In this document: piece after piece, positions 11,301 to 19,791 of the stretch | Layout of the letters: the number at the start of each line of letters is the position of its first letter | Position numbering within the stretch: the stretch's first letter is position 1 | NCBI RefSeq assembly: GCF_900452865.1 | Contig: NZ_UGOZ01000001.1 | Location: forward strand, 1,302,001 to 1,366,000 | DNA: 64,000 nt | Source of the DNA: Legionella taurinensis | GTDB lineage: Bacteria; Pseudomonadota; Gammaproteobacteria; Legionellales; Legionellaceae | Direction: 5' to 3' | Notes under the pieces: generated by a model | Database searches by the model: none | Seen by the model: only the letters and a program-made list of their open reading frames with translations | What the model was told of the DNA's origin: nothing | Position numbers and translations under genes: made by a program

Positions 11301-11792
11301 GCCTGGATCTGTGGATTAGTCACCGGAATACGCCGCATTTTGACCAAGCGAGGCAAAAAATTGACTATTCTGGCCCTTGAGGACGCCTTGAAGAAACTGG
11401 ACGTCGTCGTTTTCTCTGAGGTGTATGAGGCCTTGTCCAGCGAAGTACAAAGTGGGCAAATGGTGGTGATTGAGGGAGAAATCAGTCATGATGATTACAG
11501 CGGCGGCGTTAAAATGACTGCCAATCAGGTGTTGTCAATTGACGAAGCGCGTACCCGCTTCGCGCGTAGCCTGATGGTGTCGATAACATCGGACGATAAG
11601 CCGCTTGTTCCCACACTGCAATCCTTGCTCAAAGCCAACAAGGGTCACTGTGCTGTTCAAATCCAGTATCGAAATAACCAGGCCACGGCCACGTTAAGTT
11701 TGGCGGCCGAATGGCAAACCAGACCCAGCGATGCCTTGCTGAAATCATTAAGCGATTTGCTGGGAGAAAACAAGGTATGGATGAATTATTAA
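8346..11792 (+). CDS. dnaE: DNA polymerase III alpha subunit
   Basis: Catalytic subunit of the replicative DNA polymerase. At 1148 residues it has the expected length. The PHP domain starts at residue 5 (FVHLRVHTEFSMIDG). The polymerase palm carries the catalytic aspartates in PDFDIDFC (near base 9550) and the third acidic site in the KFDFLGLRTL stretch (near base 10010). The fingers (GRGSGAGSLVAYAL), tandem HhH and an OB fold near the C-terminus are also recognisable. The start ATG at 8346 is supported by the conserved N-terminus; the upstream ribosome site is weak and A-rich. The 167 bases before it contain G/C-rich partial inverted repeats but no convincing promoter. Confidence 0.98.
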   Translation: MQSRFVHLRVHTEFSMIDGLVRIKPLMKAVVERGMNAVAVTDYCNLFAAVKVFTTAISQGIKPIIGSDLPCYDPENPEQLFSLLLLCQNETGYRNLTCLVSKAYQEGQYQGQPRVQTKWLGEFADGLIALSGGRAGAIGKALLLGDEDAAVSLAKTYAECFPNRFYLEIQRTGRPDEALYNERLVKLAEALSLPLVATNDVRFLNKDDFEAHEARVCIHDGFTLADPRRRQEYHADQYLRSADEMADLFKDLPQAIENTVLISQRCTVKLELGHNYLPSFPIPAGMTIEDYLSQLSRQGLEERLLQIFRGQPPEVLAASRAPYDQRLEVELDVINRMGFPGYFLIVADFIQWAKQNGVPVGPGRGSGAGSLVAYALKITDLDPLLYELLFERFLNPERVSMPDFDIDFCMEGRDRVIEYVAQKYGRQSVSQIITFGTMAAKAVVRDVGRVLGHPYGFVDKIAKLIPFEIGITLSKALEDEEELRRRYEDEEDVKELIDLALKLEGITRNAGKHAGGVVIAPSKLTDFTAIYCEQGSTQIVSQFDKDDVEAVGLVKFDFLGLRTLTIIDWALATVNHQYQRESRAAVDIALIPTDDAKTFDLLKACQTTAVFQLESRGMKELIHRLQPDCFEDIIALVALFRPGPLQSGMVDDFIDRKHGRAKVEYPHPDLEAILKPTYGVILYQEQVMQIAQVLANYTLGGADLLRRAMGKKKPEEMAKQRAIFIEGATGRGVNEDTAAHIFDLMEKFAGYGFNKSHSAAYALVAYQTAWLKAHYPAAFMAAVMSSDMDNTDKVVTFIDECAQMHLKVLPPSINQSSYPFTVTNDRCILFGLGAIKGVGESAITVIVEERKQGGPYTGLFNFCQRLDLRKVNRRVLEALIKSGALDDFGVERAVLFASLEKALKVAEKKQHNQTSGQTDLFSLMDNDEVEEDYVHFNPWAELTRLEGEKETLGFYLTGHPVDQYAREFKGVVTPLVQLNPSTSKKAWICGLVTGIRRILTKRGKKLTILALEDALKKLDVVVFSEVYEALSSEVQSGQMVVIEGEISHDDYSGGVKMTANQVLSIDEARTRFARSLMVSITSDDKPLVPTLQSLLKANKGHCAVQIQYRNNQATATLSLAAEWQTRPSDALLKSLSDLLGENKVWMNY

Positions 11793-11807
11793 CGACCCAG
11801 GCACAGG

Positions 11808-12623
11808 TCAGTGATTAAAAAAATTTCCCAGCCGTTTGGCGGCTGCGCGTTGTTCAAGTCGCTCCGGCGAGGGGGTGTTTTCTGGCTTAAACCGGGCGGC
11901 TGGGTAAGAAGCAGGCTTGAACAGCGGCTCTGCCCTGGCCAATACACTACCCAGTTCCTCTTCCAGTTTTAAATGCGGGTAGGTGGTTTTATAAAACTGC
12001 GCTGAACAATCGAGGCCATTCAGCAACGCCTGATGGAATTGTGATATGGGTCCGCGCAATGCGGCTAAATGATCCAGCACAGGCCCTATGGCAGCCTGTT
12101 TGACTAATTGTTTAAGGGTTTGCTCCAGTGAATCAAGCGACTTAAGCATCGCTTTTTGCAGTTCGCAGGCTTTTTGCAGGCTTAAGTAAAATCGCTTGTA
12201 AGGGGTTTTCCCAAGCGAATGGGCTTCACGGTAGCTCTTCGCCTGATGCTGATACCGGCTCGCGATACGCAAGAGAGAATGCAGCAGTTCACCCAATAAA
12301 TAAAGCAATTGGCTTAAATCGTCATTGCCTAAGGCAAACGCCAGGCGCTCCAAATTAATGGTTTGCGAATAATGAGGGCCTACACCCAGAAGCTGCAATA
12401 AAATGGGCTCCAGGCCCAGAAGTCTGGACAGGGCATTCTGCAGATCGAGGCGGTATTGCAAAGTCAATTCAAGTAGTCGGCCACGGTGTTCGAGGGGTTC
12501 CTGCGACAGTAACACCGCGTCCTCGTCGAGCAGCAAGTCGTTAATGATGGCTTGCGATGCACGAAGAGTATCTGCTGCACTGGCGAGCAGGGTGTCAAGT
12601 TCAATGGGTTGCTGGTGGGTCAT
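11808..12623 (-). CDS. Hypothetical helical protein, 271 aa
   Basis: Convergent with dnaE, ending 16 bases from its stop. The product is almost entirely leucine/glutamine-rich amphipathic helix, with no signal peptide, no membrane segment and no recognisable catalytic motif. Stretches such as LSQLLYLLGELLHSLLRIASRY and LQKAMLKSLDSLEQTLKQLV have heptad character, so a coiled coil or helical bundle is likely. The tail is basic and Pro/Ala-rich. I do not recognise a family. The codon use looks like its neighbours, so I expect a real lineage-specific gene, probably cytoplasmic. Confidence 0.7.
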   Translation of the reverse strand: MTHQQPIELDTLLASAADTLRASQAIINDLLLDEDAVLLSQEPLEHRGRLLELTLQYRLDLQNALSRLLGLEPILLQLLGVGPHYSQTINLERLAFALGNDDLSQLLYLLGELLHSLLRIASRYQHQAKSYREAHSLGKTPYKRFYLSLQKACELQKAMLKSLDSLEQTLKQLVKQAAIGPVLDHLAALRGPISQFHQALLNGLDCSAQFYKTTYPHLKLEEELGSVLARAEPLFKPASYPAARFKPENTPSPERLEQRAAAKRLGNFFNH

Positions 12624-12751
12624 GCCGTTTACCTTGTCTTCTCACGGTCAGTGTACCATAAAGTGCGGTCCTTGATGGTGAGTGGAAATTTTTCTTTTTT
12701 TGCGGGGAGGCATAGGCTAACATGATCCTATCTTGTTAAGGGATTGGGATT

Positions 12752-13342
12752 ATGATTAATTTTTGCCGAAAAATGATTCTTCTTGCACTTTTGCTATCGT
12801 TTGCCGGCGCGCTGGCGGCCAAGGAAAAGGATCAACTGTATTATCGTAATTTCTGGCATCCGGATTACCGCGGCGCCCGCCTCGATTATTGCACCATGGA
12901 TGGCAGCCAATGCGGCATGGCGGTGGCGAACCGTTATTGCAAAACCATGGGGTATCTTCGTGCGAATCAGGCAATAAAAGCCAATAACCTCGGAGTCACC
13001 AAATACATCGACAGCCGCGGGCGTTGTCAGGGGTGGCTGTGCAACGGCTTTAAGACCATACGCTGTGTTGGCGTCTCGCAAAAGAAGCCCAAATTTTATC
13101 ATTACAGCATGAGGCGTTTTGTTTATCCCCGTTATGATAATTTCCGCATTGATTGGTGTTATGACGGCGAAAAAGGCTGTGGACGCCGGGTAGCCCAATC
13201 GTTTTGCCGCCGTATGGGATTTTTACAGACTAAAAAATTTACCATTGAGCGCTGCGTGCCGGCCACCAAGGCCCTGGGAAATCAAAAATTATGCTTTGGC
13301 CCTCAATGCAATGGCTTCAGTGAAATTACCTGTTCCCGTTAA
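12752..13342 (+). CDS. Secreted cysteine-rich protein with two tandem repeats
   Basis: Begins with a signal peptide (FCRKMILLALLLSFAGALAA). The mature part is two copies of one domain. Copy 1 has RLDYC, QCG..VANRYCKTMGY and later CQGWLCNGFKTIRC; copy 2 has RIDWC, GCGRRVAQSFCRRMGF and CFGPQCNGFSEITC. The matching cysteines suggest conserved disulfides in each copy, and aromatic/basic residues precede each first cysteine. A ribosome site and start (AAGGGATTGGGATT then ATG) fit well. I do not recognise an enzyme; the domain looks like an extracytoplasmic binding or structural module. It is probably exported through Sec to periplasm or medium, where nearby Dsb/Ccm functions would support its disulfides. 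Confidence 0.75.
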   Translation: MINFCRKMILLALLLSFAGALAAKEKDQLYYRNFWHPDYRGARLDYCTMDGSQCGMAVANRYCKTMGYLRANQAIKANNLGVTKYIDSRGRCQGWLCNGFKTIRCVGVSQKKPKFYHYSMRRFVYPRYDNFRIDWCYDGEKGCGRRVAQSFCRRMGFLQTKKFTIERCVPATKALGNQKLCFGPQCNGFSEITCSR

Positions 13343-13458
13343 GGCAGGAGGGCTTGTTTAATTTATGACACAATGAAAAATATACGTCATTTATTTGACA
13401 GCCTGAGGCATACTAACCGATACTCAACTAATAACGGTTTCGACTTAAGGATAAGTGT

Positions 13459-14874
13459 ATGAGTGAAAATGAGACTGTCCTGGTCATTGATGATCACCCG
13501 GAGCGCCGCAATAAACTGAGTGTTATTGTTGAGTTTATTGGTAAAAACGTCACGGTGGCAGGGTATCAGGATGCCAAAACATTGGCATTGGACCATGTGC
13601 TGGCAGTCATTATTGCCGCAGACCCTCGCTCTGACGCCTGCCTGGCCATTGTTCATTCTCTGATTAAGTCTTCTCCTCATCTCCCTTTGATCTTAATCGA
13701 TTACCCGCAGGAGCCCGGTGAATCCCTGCCAAGAAACATTACCGCGATGCTTAATTTCCCCTTTACGTATGCGCAGATGCTTGAAGCCTTGCACAAGTGT
13801 CAGATTGTTCGTGATCGCGCTGCAGAGGATTCCTCGACTAAACAGGCGCATTCGCCTTTATTTCGCAGCCTTGTCGGCAACAGCGAGTCAATCCGCCAGG
13901 TTCGCAAACTCATTGAACAGGTTGCTGGTACCGAAGCCAGTGTGCTGGTTCTGGGTGAGTCTGGGACGGGAAAGGAAGTGGTCGCCCGCAACATTCATGC
14001 CTTATCGTCCCGAGCAGGAAAACCCTTCATCCCCATCAATTGCGGCGCAATTCCCAGTGAATTGTTGGAAAGCGAATTGTTTGGTCACGAAAAAGGTGCT
14101 TTCACTGGTGCCATCACCTCCCGACAAGGCCGTTTTGAGTTGGCCAATGGCGGGACCCTGTTTCTCGATGAAATTGGGGATATGCCCCTCGCCATGCAGG
14201 TGAAACTATTAAGGGTTTTGCAGGAGCGATGCTTTGAGCGGGTCGGCAGTAACCGCAGCATCGATGTTAATGTCAGAATCATTGCTGCGACCCACCGCAA
14301 CCTGGATGCCGCGATCCAGGAAGGAAAATTTCGCGAAGATCTTTATTATCGCCTGAACGTCTTCCCCATTGATATGCCGCCCTTGCGTGCTCGAAAAGAA
14401 GACATCCCGCTGTTGCTGAATGAGTTAATTTCCCGAGTTGAAGGTGAAAATCGGCCTGGAGTAAGGCTTTTACCCGCCGCACTCGATACCTTAAGCCATT
14501 ATCAATGGCCAGGTAATGTACGTGAGCTTGCCAACCTGGTTGAACGCCTGACCATCCTTTACCCCAACGGCATCGTTGATCGTGACGACTTGCCGCGCCG
14601 CTTCAGGATGGATGAGCCGACCGAACACGGCATTCTTGGAACGGAGCGTGAAACCCTGCTCGGCATGGTTTCACAGGACCAATCAGGCAATGACGGCATT
14701 GATTTAAAAGAACATCTGGTGAAAACAGAACTGGCCATTATCAGCCAGGCCCTGGATGAGTCGGATTGGGTTGTGGCACACGCCGCCAGTTACCTGAACA
14801 TGCGTCGCACCACACTGGTTGAAAAAATGCGTAAATACGGGTTAATCCGACCAGAACGGGCTTCCTCCTCCTGA
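13459..14874 (+). CDS. fleQ: Sigma-54-dependent transcriptional activator FleQ
   Basis: Master activator of flagellar genes in gammaproteobacteria, acting with RpoN. Residues 1-120 form a receiver-like FleQ domain. The AAA+ domain carries Walker A GESGTGKE (residues 166-173), the sigma-54 contact loop GAFTGA (213-218), Walker B LFLDE (234-238) and the GNVREL segment. The C-terminal Fis-type helix-turn-helix (VAHAASYLNMRRTTLVEKMRKYG) matches FleQ closely. The gene has a good ribosome site (AAGGATAAGTGT before ATG) and is monocistronic, with a small gene convergent on the other side. In Legionella FleQ also links motility with biphasic virulence control; whether it binds cyclic-di-GMP here cannot be read. 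Confidence 0.93.
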   Translation: MSENETVLVIDDHPERRNKLSVIVEFIGKNVTVAGYQDAKTLALDHVLAVIIAADPRSDACLAIVHSLIKSSPHLPLILIDYPQEPGESLPRNITAMLNFPFTYAQMLEALHKCQIVRDRAAEDSSTKQAHSPLFRSLVGNSESIRQVRKLIEQVAGTEASVLVLGESGTGKEVVARNIHALSSRAGKPFIPINCGAIPSELLESELFGHEKGAFTGAITSRQGRFELANGGTLFLDEIGDMPLAMQVKLLRVLQERCFERVGSNRSIDVNVRIIAATHRNLDAAIQEGKFREDLYYRLNVFPIDMPPLRARKEDIPLLLNELISRVEGENRPGVRLLPAALDTLSHYQWPGNVRELANLVERLTILYPNGIVDRDDLPRRFRMDEPTEHGILGTERETLLGMVSQDQSGNDGIDLKEHLVKTELAIISQALDESDWVVAHAASYLNMRRTTLVEKMRKYGLIRPERASSS

Positions 14875-14911
14875 TTGCCTGACGTACAGGAAATCCAGGG
14901 CATAAATCAGG

Positions 14912-15193
14912 CTATTCTCCTTTCGGCGGTTCTACAGGGTCAGCACCCTGTACTGGGGGTTTTGTTTTTTTAGGCGCAGGTGTTACGGGTTCAGTCGTTT
15001 TTGCCTTACCCACCACCACCTCATTGTCAGCAGCCGGTTTGGATTGCTGTTCTTCGGCGGCTTCCCCTTCTTCACGCTTTTTTTTGTAGTCGTCAATGAT
15101 TTCGCTGACGCTTTGTTTCACGTCTTTGAATAATTTTGAAGCAATTGACGTCATTTCTTTAAAATCAGGTAATTTTGATTTGAAATCGCTCAT
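14912..15193 (-). CDS. Small charged hypothetical protein downstream of sohB
   Basis: I chose the ATG at 15193 (product starting SDFKSKLPDFKEM) because GGAGC sits 6-7 bases before it; an upstream in-frame start would lack one. The 93-residue product has an amphipathic N-terminal helix (about residues 5-40, ending in KKKREE), then a disordered tail rich in Pro, Lys, Glu and Thr (EPVTPAPKKTKPPVQG). The N-terminal part recalls membrane- or granule-associated coat peptides such as phasins, but I cannot assign a family. It lies 47 bases after sohB on the same strand, so the two may be co-transcribed. Confidence 0.6.
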   Translation of the reverse strand: MSDFKSKLPDFKEMTSIASKLFKDVKQSVSEIIDDYKKKREEGEAAEEQQSKPAADNEVVVGKAKTTEPVTPAPKKTKPPVQGADPVEPPKGE

Positions 15194-15260
15194 AATCTGC
15201 TCCGTGCATGCCATTGTTATTAGTTAATTATATACCCATTTGAAAAGACAGGTTTGTTTC

Positions 15261-16214
15261 TCAGGCAAAGGGGTGCAACAGTTGAGCGGCAGGGCGTAAA
15301 ATTCGCTCGACCAATGACGGCTTGTGGTGCGAGGCAATTTTAAAGACCTTGTAATCTTCCATTTTACTCATCAGGTACTCGTCACTGGTTTTAAGGCTGT
15401 CCACCAGACGCAGATCAAAGGCGTCTTTTGCCAGCCAATGCTCTCCTGTGGCTACTTTGTCGATGTCCAGTTGCTGGCGGTTTTGCAGTACGTAATCACG
15501 AAAGGCGTGATGAATTTCTTCCAAATCCTCCTGGAATTTCTGCCGGCCTTTTTCCGTGTTTTCACCAAACATGGTTAATGTGCGTTTGTATTCGCCTGCG
15601 GTGATCATTTCAAAATCGATGTTATGTTTTTTCAACCAGCGGTTAAAATTGGGTAATTGACCGACAACCCCAATTGAACCAATGATTGCAAAGGGGGCGG
15701 CAATGATTCGGTTGGCGACGCAGGCCATTAAATACCCGCCGCTGGCTGCCATTTTATCGATGGCTACGGTCAGTGTGATGTTTTTATCGCGGATCCGCTG
15801 CAATTGCGACGCAGCAAGCCCATAGCCATTAACCACCCCGCCAGGGCTTTCCAGACGAAGGAGTACTTCATCGTCTTCACCGGCAACACTTAATACGGCA
15901 TTGACGGCTTCCCGCAATGACTCGGTTTGGGATGCCTTGATGTCACCATGAAAATCCAGAACAAACAGGGTGGGCTTGTCTTTGCTGCTGAGTTTGTCTT
16001 TCTTCTTTTGGCGGGATTTTTTTTCCTTGATATCCTTGATTTCGTGGTTCATGTGCCGCTTTAGCGCATTAAATTCTTTGTTCAGGGAGACAATCTCAAG
16101 CTTAGGCCGTTTACTGCGTCCAAGGGCCATTAGTCCAGCCGTCACCAGTAAAATGGCAATCACCAGGGTGATGCTTTTGAGAAGAAATAAACCGTAGTCA
16201 GATAAAAATTCCAT
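15261..16214 (-). CDS. sohB: Inner-membrane S49 peptidase SohB
   Basis: Membrane-anchored serine protease of the signal-peptide-peptidase/SohB family, thought to clear peptides in the periplasm. A single N-terminal membrane helix (residues about 9-31) is followed by a lysine/glutamate-rich linker and then the protease domain with FVLDFHGDIKAS. The nucleophile is Ser158 in KMAASGGY, and the general base Lys210 is in GEYKRTLTMFGE, the expected Ser/Lys dyad. The SPGG oxyanion region (residues 123-126) is intact. Length (317) is normal. It is divergent from the ccm operon. Confidence 0.95.
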   Translation of the reverse strand: MEFLSDYGLFLLKSITLVIAILLVTAGLMALGRSKRPKLEIVSLNKEFNALKRHMNHEIKDIKEKKSRQKKKDKLSSKDKPTLFVLDFHGDIKASQTESLREAVNAVLSVAGEDDEVLLRLESPGGVVNGYGLAASQLQRIRDKNITLTVAIDKMAASGGYLMACVANRIIAAPFAIIGSIGVVGQLPNFNRWLKKHNIDFEMITAGEYKRTLTMFGENTEKGRQKFQEDLEEIHHAFRDYVLQNRQQLDIDKVATGEHWLAKDAFDLRLVDSLKTSDEYLMSKMEDYKVFKIASHHKPSLVERILRPAAQLLHPFA

Positions 16215-16347
16215 CGCTTAGCCTTTTAATAGGATGAAAAAACAGAATTATCACTGGGGAAATGCTTCGGTGCAAGTTTGTTATAGGAATACTTGCGGCA
16301 AGACGCAATTCCCGCTAGTCTGCCGTTTTAGGTATTAAGGCTTCGTT

Positions 16348-16950
16348 ATGCTTGAAGTGATTAATCTAGCCTATGATTACGATGACCACCCCGTCTTAAG
16401 CGGCGTGCAATGGACGCTCGCTCAAGGGGAATTATTGCATCTTCGCGGCGGCAATGGCGCAGGTAAAACGACACTCTTGCGTCTGTTAGCAGGCCTTACC
16501 CAGCCGATAAGCGGAGAAATCCGTTTTAAAGGGCATCCTGTCGAAGAAACTAAAACCGCCTACCAGCAGGCCCTCTGTTATGTGGGCCACAAACCGGGTT
16601 TGAGCGCCGCGCTAACCGTGAGCGAAAATTGCCGGTTTGACTCCCATTGGCCGCGCTCCCGTGTGCCCCTTGATGCGTTACTTGCAACACACGGTTTGCA
16701 GCATTTAGCGGATCAGCCCTGTGCGCATTTGTCCGCTGGCCAGCGGCGCCGTGTCAGTCTGTTACGTCTGGCCATGACCGACGCACCGGTGTGGCTGCTT
16801 GATGAACCTCTGGTCGCGCTGGACGAGGACGCCATTGCGTTGCTGGTTAATTTAATGAACACCCATCTGCAACAAGAGGGAATGATTGTTCTGACTTCTC
16901 ATCAGGAGTTGCCGTCTTTCCTGAAAAAGACTCAGGAGTACTGTCTGTGA
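16348..16950 (+). CDS. ccmA: Haem exporter ATP-binding protein CcmA
   Basis: ATPase of the CcmABCD complex that releases holo-CcmE during cytochrome c maturation. Walker A is RGGNGAGKTTLL (residues about 32-43), the signature is HLSAGQRRRVSL, and Walker B is PVWLLDEPLVALD. At 200 residues it is the usual minimal ABC domain. It opens the ccm operon; its stop overlaps the GTG of ccmB by 4 nt, and an AGGAG within its 3' end serves ccmB. The promoter must lie in the 133-base gap to sohB, where I see no clear hexamers. Confidence 0.95.
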   Translation: MLEVINLAYDYDDHPVLSGVQWTLAQGELLHLRGGNGAGKTTLLRLLAGLTQPISGEIRFKGHPVEETKTAYQQALCYVGHKPGLSAALTVSENCRFDSHWPRSRVPLDALLATHGLQHLADQPCAHLSAGQRRRVSLLRLAMTDAPVWLLDEPLVALDEDAIALLVNLMNTHLQQEGMIVLTSHQELPSFLKKTQEYCL

Positions 16951-17627
16951 CGACTGGCATGCGGCTTTTTAAGAGGCAATTTCACCGGGAATTGCTGGTG
17001 CATCTGCGCCAGCCGCGTACCTTGTTGCATGCCACCCTTTTTTTTCTGATGATTACCGTTTTTTTTCCGCTGACGGTGACGCCTGAACCCCAGCTTCTAC
17101 AGCAATTGGCACCGGGGTTGATTTGGACGGCCATGTTACTGTCCTTCCTGCTTGCTTCAGAGAAATTCTTTCAGCAGGATTATGAGGACGGAGTCATCGA
17201 GCAATGGTTAATTTCTTCTCAGGATTTGCCTGTTATTGTCACCGCCAAAGTAAGTGTCCATTGGCTTCTTCAGTTAATTCCCATGCTGATGTTATGTCCG
17301 TTACTGGCGATGTTGTTTTCGCTTAACCCCTCAGAAGCAGCCGTGCTTGCCTTAAGCCTGATTGCCGGCACGCCCGCGATTATTTTTCTCTGTGCGCTGG
17401 CTGCAGCATTCAGCACGGGACTTGAGCAGAGGGGGGTATTGATTGCCCTTATTCTGTTACCATTCGCTCTTCCAGTCATGATTTTTGGCAGCGCGTCCCT
17501 GCAGGCGGCCATTCATGGCATGAACGTCAGCGGTTACCTGGCTTTACTACTGGCCTTCTCGCTTCTGGCCATTCTTTTTCTGCCCTTTGCCATCAGCGCC
17601 ATTCTTCGCATTACGCTAAGCGATTAG
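16947..17627 (+). CDS. ccmB: Haem exporter membrane protein CcmB
   Basis: Six-helix membrane partner of CcmA. I chose the GTG at 16947, which overlaps the ccmA stop, because AGGAG lies 8 bases upstream; an ATG four codons later is the alternative. The N-terminus is the family type (LFKRQFHRELLVHLRQPRTLLHA trimmed at its ends) and the conserved EKFFQQDYEDGVIEQW motif follows. The remaining helices end in a hydrophobic C-terminus. After its stop the operon is interrupted: ccmC begins more than 3 kb later, after two genes that are unrelated to haem handling. Confidence 0.94.
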   Translation: MTTGMRLFKRQFHRELLVHLRQPRTLLHATLFFLMITVFFPLTVTPEPQLLQQLAPGLIWTAMLLSFLLASEKFFQQDYEDGVIEQWLISSQDLPVIVTAKVSVHWLLQLIPMLMLCPLLAMLFSLNPSEAAVLALSLIAGTPAIIFLCALAAAFSTGLEQRGVLIALILLPFALPVMIFGSASLQAAIHGMNVSGYLALLLAFSLLAILFLPFAISAILRITLSD

Positions 17628-17650
17628 CGCCCCGGCGTTGAAATCCACGC

Positions 17651-17670
17651 CTTAATACAGCCTTAAGTTT
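17651..17670 (+). promoter_or_regulatory. PmrA-box-like tandem repeat upstream of the FAD-binding gene
   Basis: The sequence is CTTAATACA-gc-CTTAAGTTT: two CTTAAK cores 11 bases apart with a 2-base spacer. This is the arrangement I remember for PmrA sites that drive many Legionella type IV effector genes. Downstream come TATAGT (17678-17683), TTGACT (17687-17692) and TCTAAT (17711-17716), so a promoter between ccmB and the next gene is plausible. The regulator is inferred from the motif only. Confidence 0.55.
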
Positions 17671-17731
17671 ATTTTGATATAGTTCATTGACTAAAAAATC
17701 AACACTTTGATCTAATTGAGTTGGACTAGAT

Positions 17732-19711
17732 ATGTTATTGCAGCGTGTTTTAGAACGAATCAGTGAATTGGAAAAAATCAGGCAGGTCCTTAAGGAAGAG
17801 AAAAAAATACTTGACGCCCACCGTGCTCATTTACTTGCGGGCGTGAGCCCTGTCTCGTTAACGGCGTTCGAGGCGTATCGCCAACAGCAACTGATTTTTA
17901 TTAAAAGGGAATCAGCCCTTGAGCAGGAATACGCTTCCCTGCAGATAATGGCTCAGGTATTAAATCCCAGCCCCCCTGCGTTTGAGCGTTTAATCATTGG
18001 TGCGGGTGTTGCAGGAACACTGCTTTTTCAAGAGTTTTCGCCTGCTTTTCGTTCCCAAAATGCCGCTCGACCGGATTTACCCAATATTCTGGTTCTTAAT
18101 GATCCCAATAATCTAAATACCTGGCCAAAAGAAGGCTCAAGGGTTATGGGGCAGCCAGCCAGGGTGCAAACGCCGACCGGTTTTTCTTACCACTCGACTG
18201 ATTTTGATTTAAAGAACGGGGAAGACCCGACAAATCCTTATAATTATGTGTTGGCGAACGATTTTCATCGTGCGCTGGTGGCCACTCAGGTTGATCTCGA
18301 AATGCCGATTTTGCAGGCAGAGGCAAAGGCCATTGAAAAACGGGAAGAGCATACTGACCGTTGGGTATGCGGCGATTATGAATACCGTTTGAGGGTTCTT
18401 TGTAAATTCGAAGAGAAAACCGAGGAAGTGTGCTTATACACGCATTACGTTGACATTTGTGCTGGATTAGGCTCTTCCCGTAAACTGACCGACTCTCAAA
18501 TTGCCCCGGCCCTCGCAGAAAAACTCGTTAAGACACAAACCCTGATTTATGCTCAGGATGGCGATGTGAATCTGGAAGGCGAGGTGCTTTTATACGGCGG
18601 CTCAGCCATTAACGCGGCCTGGGCTACTGAACTCCTTGAGCGTTCAGAAGAAAAAGACAACGTAAAAATCAAAAAGCTCGTTTCACGGAACCGTAAAGGC
18701 CTGGATGACATCAGCACTTTAAGCCGTTTCATCAGCGAAGCCTGCGAAAACCGCCTTGAACTCGCGGTGGGCGAATTGGCCAATGTGCGGGAATTGGATG
18801 ACGGGCGTCTGGCTGTTTCATTTAAGGCCAGAGAATCCGGTCCTTACGAGGGGTTAAAAGAGGACGAGGAAATTATCTGTGATAAGCTGGTCGTGGCTAT
18901 CGGCCAGGTCAATCCTGGAATTACTGACGGTTTAAGCCAGTTCAAGCAATGCATTTATAAAACCCATTTAGACACGCCTCCCATTCCACTCGGAACCTAT
19001 TCGCAGGATCATCGTATTTTTGTCTGGGGGGCTGCGGGAACGCTGGGTATTGGTTTGGCGAGTGGAGAAAGAGAACGCTTTGTCAAACAGATACAGGATC
19101 ATGCCAACAGTTTCCCTTACGAGTCCATGGCCTTGGGCGGAATCTTTCGTGTCTCCTGGGTTATCCCCCAGATGTGCAGGCACCTTGGAAAACTCGGGTT
19201 GTTTCCCATGACGCCAGGGTATGATTCAAGGCGATTGCTGTGTCCTGATATTAACCAGGCCACCATTGAAGATCTGGAAGCATTAATCGCCAGCGACAAT
19301 CCTGTTATTCGCCGCAAGGGTGCCGAAGAGATCATTAAATTGCGTTGCGCAGTCATGCCAAACCACAATAAAGACGCGCCCGGTATCCAAAGCATGGCGC
19401 AATTGCAAACCATTCTTCCCCCTGAATTGCTCGTCCATATTCGTCGCGTTTACTTTCCTTTTGCCCCTGAGGCCGGGCTTCCAAAGCCAACCACAGGCAA
19501 GATCAAGCTGTCTGGTAATCGCCACGGCTTATTTACTCCGCCCATACCGCCGGTGGATCAATTCGATGAGTCGATTTCCCAATTGAATGCCCTGATGGAT
19601 GAGTCAGATATTCAATTGCCAGTCATTGATTTGCCGCGGGCTCCGGATGGCGAGAAAGAAATAGAAACGCTCATTGATATTCTGGATCAAAGCCAGCGGG
19701 TATTCAGTTAA
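17732..19711 (+). CDS. Putative FAD/NAD(P)-binding protein inserted in the ccm operon, candidate effector
   Basis: A 659-residue protein with a charged coiled-coil N-terminus (residues 1-75). It then has a dinucleotide-binding signature LIIGAGVAGTLLFQEF (GxGxxG at residues 90-95) and a second sugar-nucleotide-like segment VLLYGGSAINAAWATELL. A late motif resembles the FAD-closing ATG box (VWGAAGTLGIGLASGER). No quinone, thiol or haem motif is visible, so the link to cytochrome maturation is not obvious. The C-terminus is acidic with several glutamates (EKEIETLIDILDQ), which resembles the E-rich tails of Dot/Icm substrates. It has its own promoter-like elements and PmrA-like box in the 104-base gap after ccmB. 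Lineage-specific oxidoreductase-like effector is my best reading; the enzymatic substrate is unknown. Confidence 0.65.
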   Translation: MLLQRVLERISELEKIRQVLKEEKKILDAHRAHLLAGVSPVSLTAFEAYRQQQLIFIKRESALEQEYASLQIMAQVLNPSPPAFERLIIGAGVAGTLLFQEFSPAFRSQNAARPDLPNILVLNDPNNLNTWPKEGSRVMGQPARVQTPTGFSYHSTDFDLKNGEDPTNPYNYVLANDFHRALVATQVDLEMPILQAEAKAIEKREEHTDRWVCGDYEYRLRVLCKFEEKTEEVCLYTHYVDICAGLGSSRKLTDSQIAPALAEKLVKTQTLIYAQDGDVNLEGEVLLYGGSAINAAWATELLERSEEKDNVKIKKLVSRNRKGLDDISTLSRFISEACENRLELAVGELANVRELDDGRLAVSFKARESGPYEGLKEDEEIICDKLVVAIGQVNPGITDGLSQFKQCIYKTHLDTPPIPLGTYSQDHRIFVWGAAGTLGIGLASGERERFVKQIQDHANSFPYESMALGGIFRVSWVIPQMCRHLGKLGLFPMTPGYDSRRLLCPDINQATIEDLEALIASDNPVIRRKGAEEIIKLRCAVMPNHNKDAPGIQSMAQLQTILPPELLVHIRRVYFPFAPEAGLPKPTTGKIKLSGNRHGLFTPPIPPVDQFDESISQLNALMDESDIQLPVIDLPRAPDGEKEIETLIDILDQSQRVFS

Positions 19712-19791
19712 TTAGGAAAATCGGTCGAATTTATTCCAATCAGCGAATGGATTAGGTAAATTAGGCGGCTAAACGCCTTCAGGAGAAGTTT

